A DNA stretch of 64,000 bases from Antedon bifida (lineage: Eukaryota; Echinodermata; Crinoidea; Comatulida; Antedonidae). Shown piece by piece: positions 58,601 to 64,000 of this stretch. The DNA lies in NCBI GenBank assembly GCA_963402885.1, contig OY727100.1:21795665-21859664 (forward strand). The letters run 5' to 3'. A model generated the notes under the pieces. That model saw only the letters and a program-made list of their open reading frames with translations, did not search any database and was not told the DNA's origin. The translations under genes were made by a program, and so were the position numbers. The first letter of the stretch is position 1. Every line of letters begins with the position of its first letter.

Positions 58601-61600
58601 ACGGATGGATTAAAAGAAATAACAGAGAGATTAGATAAACAACAAGAGGAGATGAGTCAACTGAGGAAGGAGATGAACAGAAATCAACTATCTAATAGCA
58701 TCAACCAATCTTTAAAATCTAGAATAGATAAATTAGAAAAAGGACTAAGTTCAAAGGTTGAGAATTTGTTTACCAAACATGCCGAGTCAGAACGTATCCT
58801 TTCTTTTCTGTTTGCTTTGTACAGTCAGTTGAAAGTTCAAATTCCGCACTGTGAACATGTTAAAACAATCAAATGTTGGCTAGGCCTAACTGTTGTCTAC
58901 ACTTGACGATGTATCATGGGGTGTAATCTACTTAAGTAGTGGCCCAGGTGCTAAGCCTAGGATGATTTAATTAAATATCAGGCTGCCTACTTATTTCCTA
59001 GAATCATAACACAATGTTTAATTGTATATTTTAGTGGCTCGTCTTCCAATCCCAAAATGCCATTTTCAAAATGGCCTACTGTAGCACTATATGGGCGCCA
59101 GTTAGGTTGGTTATGAATATAATACATAGGCAGTTAGTCTGACCGTATGGAATTAGGATTTAGTAACTTTGAATGTGTGTATTAAAAAAATAAAGAAATA
59201 TATTAATACTAAAAGAATTACAATGGCGCTGAAATCAAGTATAGTATTGATGGTTTTAAAAAAAAAATAAATCTATTTTGATGGTTAAATTCTTAATAAG
59301 GTCAAAGGTCAGAGATCAAAGTTAGCGCAGCAAGAGGACAAACAAAAACAGGATAAATTAATGGACAATATTTCACATACATTACGGCAATCTGTAACGA
59401 CAAAGTTGGATAAGACGGTAAAGACGGAAATACAGCAACATGTAATGCCACGTAAGTCAATAAAAAGTAGTGGCGCTGTAGCTTGGTGGTTAACATGCTT
59501 GCCTTCCAATCCCAAGGTCCAGGGTTCAATCCTGACTTAGTGCCAGGGTTCAATCCCGACCTAATGCCAGGGTTGTAACTCATGACTTTCATACTCCACT
59601 CCCTAAGCCTCAAACGAGACTTAGTTTATAAGCACGATAAATTATGAAATAGTTTATTCATCCTGTAATTGGCAAGTTGCTCGCTGTTGGATGCGTATAA
59701 AATATTTTTAAAAAAACATACAAAAATAACATGAAAAATATTGTCCTAACGTTATTGGAATAATCATTTTTCAAACTTGTAAATGATATTTGAGATACTT
59801 ATGATTTACTTTTTAGAAATTGAGAAAATGGTTCAGCCACTCGGTGACCGATTACATGAAACGGTCAGTCAAAAAATTACGGCCACTAATGACATCATGA
59901 AAGAGAATATATCTAAACTGGTCAAGTCACGGGTAAGTAAAGAATATAAATAAATTGGTCAGTAGTGCAAATCTAAAGTATCAAAAAGAATATGATTAAC
60001 TGGAGAGTGTGCAAATAAATTGTTTTTAAAACGCATTTTTTTTTATTGTTAAATTTTTGACCTTACAGTCAACGACGGAAGCCATGGGTCAGGCAGCCGC
60101 TAATACGTTATCAAACACGATACAATCAACATATCGGGATGCTTTCCACTCGTCCATTCTACCGGCGTTTGAACGTAGTTGTCAGAACATGTTGTCGCAA
60201 GTCAACGCAGCTTTTGAATCGGGAACCCGAGAATGTAAGTTCTTATATATAATGCTTAAATCTCAATGCACTGTACAGTAAAAATCGTAAAAAAGTATTA
60301 AACTAATTTGCAGTTGAAAAAGTTAAAAGGTTTTTAAAAAGTGCAAAAATAATAAACTGTATTTGGTCATCCCTGGTTCCAATCATAAGTCCATCCATCA
60401 CAATAGTAAGATTAATTTTTCTGTATTAAAAGATTCTTGTTTCAAGATTTGTTACTTACCGCGCAATCGTTTAAAATGCTACTTTTTACGATAGGAATTA
60501 ACCTTCATCATTACGCAATTTATTATTTAGTAAAAAGCTTTAACCGATGTATTTCTACTTATTACATCGTAATTATATAACATAATTTATCTTTATTAAC
60601 TAAGAGTTACTTATACTAAACGCTGACCTTACCGAAATAATTGATGGTTTTAAGTGTTTTAATCTGTCATAGCGTACTGTTAATTTTATCGTCATGGCAT
60701 TTGTGGATTTTATTGTCCGCGAGTAATGCACAAGTGCTTTTAATGCGGTTATTAATCTATTACTGCAGTAAATTGTTCACAATTGTTTGAAATTGTAAGA
60801 AATGATACCTTGGAATATATATAGTCTGATTATTGCAACATTATCATTCGTTCATTAAAGCTCTGTCTACACTATCAAACTAGTTTGACAAAAAAAGTGT
60901 GATGTGCTCAAATATGGTAGTGATATGCCCAAATATGGTAATGATATGACATCATCATGTCCATATATGGGCACATCACATTTTTTTGTCACATAAAGTT
61001 TGATAGTGTAAACAGAGCTTAAGAAAAACCATGACAAATATTCTACTGCAGTTCCTGCAGTAACTACAGTACTTTTTTTCTTGCAATGATATGATTTTAG
61101 TTTGTTTCAGTAGAAGTATATGAAGCAGTCATTGTAATAAACAGTGTTATAAAATAACATTGCTAAATAACATGTAATTACTGCAGTAACTGCAAGATGT
61201 AATTACTGCAGTAACTGCAGTAGAATTTTGACAATGTCCCTTTAACATGGCAGGTACATTTAGTTCACTGAAATTGTTGGCCAAGTGGGCCAGTAACTAG
61301 TCCAGTTAAATGGGAACAGTGAATACGTTTTTTAATTGGAAACTGGTGGGTTTTTTTTTCCTTTTCGTAATCAAATTATATACAGTTATTATACTGTTGA
61401 ATATAATTAAGTTTGTATACATTTTTTTCTGTTAATTTTTTTAATGTAGTATGTAATTATAATTTTATAGTTATTGGACATCACGTTCACAATTTTTTTT
61501 AAATTAAATATTCCAATAATCTTGTGAAATATATTTTTGATGAATATATTACTTCTTCTAAGAATATAGTTGTATATTAATATTTCTGGGAGGAAAAGTC

Positions 61601-63645
61601 GAGTGCAGTTTTCTCTTGAAACCGGTTTTACGACCAAGATTTACTGGAATAAATTGCTTTAAATAAAAAAAATTACACTTTAGTACAACTAGTAGTGGTA
61701 GGATAGGTCTAGATATTAAAAGCATTACACATATTTTCTCAACTGTATTCATATTAAAGTACAATATATTGTATTAGGATTAGAATATTAAAGTTAGGTA
61801 GCTCACTTATTTATCAGAAATGTTCGACAAATTTAAGTTCATCCAGTTTTATAATTGTAAAAACGTCATCTACAATTTTATATTTATACTTAAGCATCAA
61901 GGTCTATAACTACCCTGGACAAACTAGCCTGTTAATCTATTTTGTGCACCTGCCAACCACTAGCATGCTGTAGGTGTGTTTTAGATTAGATGTTTGGGAC
62001 TTTTTTTTATTTTTAATGGAAAAACACACTCATAATTGAGTAAAAAAAATATTGAAAGCAAAATTAAATAAAATATGATTTTGTTATTACAGATCTGCAA
62101 CATGTGGATTCGCAACTTCAAAAGTTACGTCAAAAACATGTTGATGCCCGCGATCCGATCGTAGCTGAGATGAAGTCAATGGTTGCCAGTTTTAAGGAAA
62201 CTTCCGCTAAGTTGCATGAAGATACTAAAACGTTAATCCACCAGGATATGGGCGTGAAATTGGAAGAGGTCGTCGGAAGGTTGGTAGTTTTATTTGAACT
62301 TGTTTAGTACGAATATGAATTCATGGAGATATGCCCATTCCAAGATCAATTTGTATATAACAGCGATATAGGGTATTATTACATATACTTTATTATTTCT
62401 TATACATTATACTTTATAATTTTTTATACATTACATATACTTTTAAATTTCTGCATAAGATTACGAAAATGACTTGAAGCAACTTTACCTTTTTAATATA
62501 AAAATAATGAAACTAATGATAAAACTAACCATTACTGAATGATATATTTTCCAAAATAATTTTAAATAAAGTGCATGTGGCACTTTGATGTTATATAACA
62601 GCATAATATTTGATATATGCCTGTGGCATATAGTAATTATCATTCTGGTAATGGTATATCAAACTCAATTATCAAAACAATGTACGTCTAGCAAAGCATA
62701 TAATATAATATTGATTATCTATTAATAAATATAGTTCTCGAGTTCCTTTTACTATTTTATTCATTGTTTCGTGATGGCCGGCAAAAATGATGTCGATATG
62801 TTTAGAAAAATTTTGAAATAAACGCTTGAGGAGATTTCTGAATCGCAGTCTTAACTTCCTTTAGATGAGAATTTTATTTATATTTTTTAAATCCAAATAA
62901 TGATGTAAAAATAATTTCATAAAAATCTATACTTGGTTAGATCTTGTATTTTGGCAGTTTGTTTATACTTACAGTACTTACAACAATAAATATATTTAGA
63001 GAAAAATCTTTATAAAAATTGCATTTTATTCCTATAAAGCTAATTAACATATAGGCTGAATACTTGGCAGTGTAACGTGGGTGTGTGATAAATCTTTCAA
63101 TTCAGAAAAAAAAAATTGTAATAAATCAGCTTTTTCCCTCAGTTTCACTGTTTATTAATTAATTTTCAATATATCACTGGCCTGTTTAGAGTCTATATGC
63201 CTACTGTACATGTATACTGTATATGTATTATATATATTATAATTATACAAATTATACCTACTGTACCTAAATTGATTGATTGTTAAACGGTATAATTTAT
63301 CATCTTTAAATCATCATTATTCAAATTTATTTATATTATTCAATGTTATTCAAATTTATATTATTCAATGTTATTCAAATTATTCAAATTTATTTAAATT
63401 ATTCAAATTTATTTAAATTATTCAAATTTATTTATAGCATGGAGAAAAACATTGTAACTAAACTAAAAGAAGTTGTAAAAGAAGAATTAACGATAGCGTT
63501 ACAGGATCACTCGGCCACCGTGCAGGATAGCATTAGCGCCGCCATACGGTCGCAAACTCCGCTCCCGCAGGTTGACCTTCAAGCAACGCAGAGCAGGATT
63601 GCGCAACAACTCAGTCAGGGTCAAATAAATGAGGCGTTCCAGACG
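49666..63645 (+). CDS. EDC4: Enhancer of mRNA-decapping protein 4, 3' truncated by the window
   Basis: P-body scaffold (Ge-1/Hedls) that brings DCP2 to DCP1a for mRNA decapping. Exons: 49666-49668, 49989-50056, 50525-50636, 51048-51147, 51494-51677, 52122-52284, 52491-52598, 53012-53205, 53900-54089, 54579-54753, 55314-55368, 55745-55839, 56244-56928, 57455-57565, 58103-58247, 58598-58793, 59308-59451, 59817-59932, 60069-60234, 62093-62279, 63438-63645; 1135 codons so far. The WD40 part has YDWEHKYYIGNLIAVS, DLAFAHTNS, LATASVDGSVKFWQIYWEG and HFWRFLITGANQNSELKMW. A long Ser/Thr-rich linker (exon 56244-56928) follows. The helical C-terminus has AYREAF-like STYRDAFHSSILPAFERS and SRIAQQLSQGQINEAFQT. 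The first exon encodes only Met. Two introns look U12-type. The last exons lie to the right. Confidence 0.96.
50083..50152. repeat. CCCCTATTAAGGGGACAC module, clearest copy
   Basis: AACCCCTATTAAGGGGACAC and the inverted GTGTCCCCTCAATAGGGGTT flank CTTTGGGACCCACCAAA, a near-perfect palindrome of about 65 bp. EDC4 intron 2. Confidence 0.8.
51160..51292. mobile_element. MITE family A copy, left end lost
   Basis: Core on the minus strand with two CACTACCATAT repeats, ending ACTAGTGTAGACAGAGC. Starts about 12 bp after an EDC4 donor. Confidence 0.8.
51294..51412. mobile_element. MITE family A copy, right end lost
   Basis: CTCGTCTCCACTATCATAT start and minus-strand core. Directly abuts the previous copy. 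Confidence 0.78.
51678..52121 (+). other. U12-type intron in EDC4
   Basis: Donor GTATCCTTTG is a perfect U12 5' splice site. AAACTTAACTG (branch candidate) lies about 12 nt before the AG. Phase 2, between DKIQ and HELKVNI. Carries a 69-bp tandem repeat. Confidence 0.82.
51738..51990 (+). repeat. About 69-bp tandem repeat, about 3.5 units
   Basis: GGGTATCAGTCGCTGGATCTC and AAATAAGCACAGAAAAAATG recur four times inside the EDC4 U12-type intron. Confidence 0.88.
52613..52864. mobile_element. MITE family A copy with internal expansion
   Basis: Standard ends (AAGCTTTGTCTACACTA and ATATTGTAGACAGAGCTTAA). The core GCCCAAATATGGTTGTGATAT is repeated about six times in tandem, so the element has grown to about 250 bp. 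Confidence 0.9.
53346..53592 (+). mobile_element. tRNA-derived SINE family 2
   Basis: A-box TGGCTTGGTGG and B-box GGTTCAAGTCC, then a long body (CTGAGGGTCTCTAATGATCA) and a poly(A) tail. Body unlike family 1. Confidence 0.83.
54336..54448. mobile_element. MITE family A copy, right end damaged
   Basis: CTTAAGCTCTGTCTACACTA start with minus-strand core; the right inverted repeat is missing after TTTTTTTTTAG. EDC4 intron. Confidence 0.8.
54769..54914. mobile_element. MITE family A copy
   Basis: TTAAGCTCTGTCCACACTATC to TTGTTTGTAGATAGAGCTTT, two minus-strand cores. Begins about 15 bp after an EDC4 donor. Confidence 0.85.
55070..55150. repeat. CCCCTATTAAGGGGACAC module, degenerate copy
   Basis: AACCTCTATTGAAGGAACAC and the inverted AGTGTCACTTAATAGGGGTG. 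EDC4 intron. Confidence 0.6.
55974..56106. mobile_element. MITE family A copy
   Basis: GCTCTGTCTACACTATCAAA to GTTTGATAGTGTAGACACAG with two cores. EDC4 intron. Confidence 0.9.
57246..57409. mobile_element. MITE family A copy
   Basis: GCTCTGTCTACATTATCAAA to GTTTGATAGTGTAGACAGAG, complete. EDC4 intron. Confidence 0.9.
57605..57820. mobile_element. MITE family A copy with duplicated left arm
   Basis: The left arm (ATCAAACTACTTTGACAAAA) occurs twice before the core; the right end is GTTTGATAGTGTAGATTTGC. EDC4 intron. Confidence 0.85.
57935..58060. mobile_element. Palindromic element family C
   Basis: TTTACTGCAGTAAC on the left, GTTTATTGCAGTGACTG inside and GTTACTGCAGTAACTGCAGT on the right. 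EDC4 intron. Confidence 0.7.
58794..59307 (+). other. U12-type intron in EDC4
   Basis: Donor GTATCCTTTC is a perfect U12 5' splice site. The branch candidate ATTCTTAATA (two mismatches) lies about 12 nt before the AG at 59306-59307, which is the acceptor that keeps the frame. Confidence 0.72.
59470..59712 (+). mobile_element. tRNA-derived SINE family 1
   Basis: GGCGCTGTAGCTTGGTGG head; the B-box block (GGTTCAATCC) is duplicated about 27 bp apart. Body and A-rich tail as at 7052. Confidence 0.88.
60858..61022. mobile_element. MITE family A copy, close to full length
   Basis: Best full-length copy: AGCTCTGTCTACACTATCAA to GTTTGATAGTGTAAACAGAG, two cores, then CATCATCATGTCCATATATG. Preceded by TTAA and followed by TTAA. 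Confidence 0.92.
61045..61225. mobile_element. Palindromic element family C
   Basis: CTACTGCAGTTCCTGCAGTAA to GTAATTACTGCAGTAACTGC, the right motif occurring twice. EDC4 intron. Confidence 0.7.
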
Positions 63646-63854
63646 GTATGTATATTTTTATTTGTTTACAAATTATAAATTATTTGTTTTTAACCATTTG
63701 TAAAATCCGATATTGCTATACATATGGTTCTACGACAACAATAGTTTGTAATATAAATTAGTACAACCTTTGAAAGTGAAGGAAAAAAAAGTATTTGTAT
63801 GCACGTAATAATTATAAATGATAAATTTGCAGTCAAGTCATTAAGTCGGACCAT

Positions 63855-63945
63855 ATTAATCTACTGCAGTATACAAACAAGTAACTACAGTACTTTTCTT
63901 AGAAATTTATGAGACAGTCTGCAATAACTGCAATAAACAGTGTGT
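63855..63945. mobile_element. Palindromic element family C, partial
   Basis: CTACTGCAGTATAC, GTAACTACAGTACTTTT and TGCAATAAACAGTGTG are family-typical. It probably continues past the window. Confidence 0.5.
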
Positions 63946-64000
63946 AGAATTACCAAAAAATAAAATGCTTGAAAAATCATTGCTTAAAGTGTTAAAAAAT

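Overview
The window is animal nuclear DNA: AT-rich, with intron-rich genes spliced at GT-AG (and some GC-AG and U12-type) sites and many short non-autonomous transposons. The gene content (one KCC, TSNAXIP1, EDC4, an RGS22 pair) and the linkage of KCC, TSNAXIP1 and EDC4, which also lie together on human 16q22.1, point to a deuterostome invertebrate. An echinoderm is my best guess, but the species cannot be fixed from the sequence.

Layout. (1) 1-5881, plus strand: the C-terminal half of a K-Cl cotransporter (SLC12A4-7 type), entering from the left edge. (2) 8522-18063 and 19502-27655, minus strand: two complete 20-exon RGS22-like genes in tandem, predicted at 1445 and 1552 aa. (3) 30716-33764, plus: a small six-exon gene for a 319-aa secreted protein made almost only of YWTD (LDL receptor class B) repeats. 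(4) 35353-39551, plus: gamma-glutamylcyclotransferase (GGCT) with two alternative terminal exons. (5) 41025-47723, minus: TSNAXIP1, 16 coding exons, 720 aa. (6) 49666-63645, plus: EDC4, 21 coding exons seen, running off the right edge. All exon chains were joined by hand with consistent phase; the complete genes sum to a multiple of three.

Highlights. GGCT can be spliced to exon 3b, which keeps the catalytic glutamate, or to exon 3a, which replaces it with leucine and ends in a basic stretch plus a CaaX box (CIVL). This predicts a soluble enzyme and a prenylated, catalytically altered isoform from one gene. Five introns (three in KCC, two in EDC4) carry U12-type signals. In at least five places a tandem duplication or minisatellite starts at, or spans, an exon-intron junction. 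Remnants of GGCT and of the YWTD gene beside the RGS22 genes suggest that a block RGS22-YWTD-GGCT was duplicated and then partly lost. Only RGS22 copy B keeps a perfect RFX X-box upstream of its start.

Repeats. One MITE family (A, ends TCTGTCTACACTATCAAAC) is present about 20 times. Others are a palindromic family with TTACTGCAGTAA cores (C), a CCAAT-containing inverted-repeat family (D), a GGCCGTATTCACCA family (B), two tRNA-derived SINE families, a CCCCTATTAAGGGGACAC module that has also grown into satellites, and several minisatellites. I saw no rRNA or functional tRNA gene, no CRISPR array, and no retroviral, LTR or Polinton-like element.
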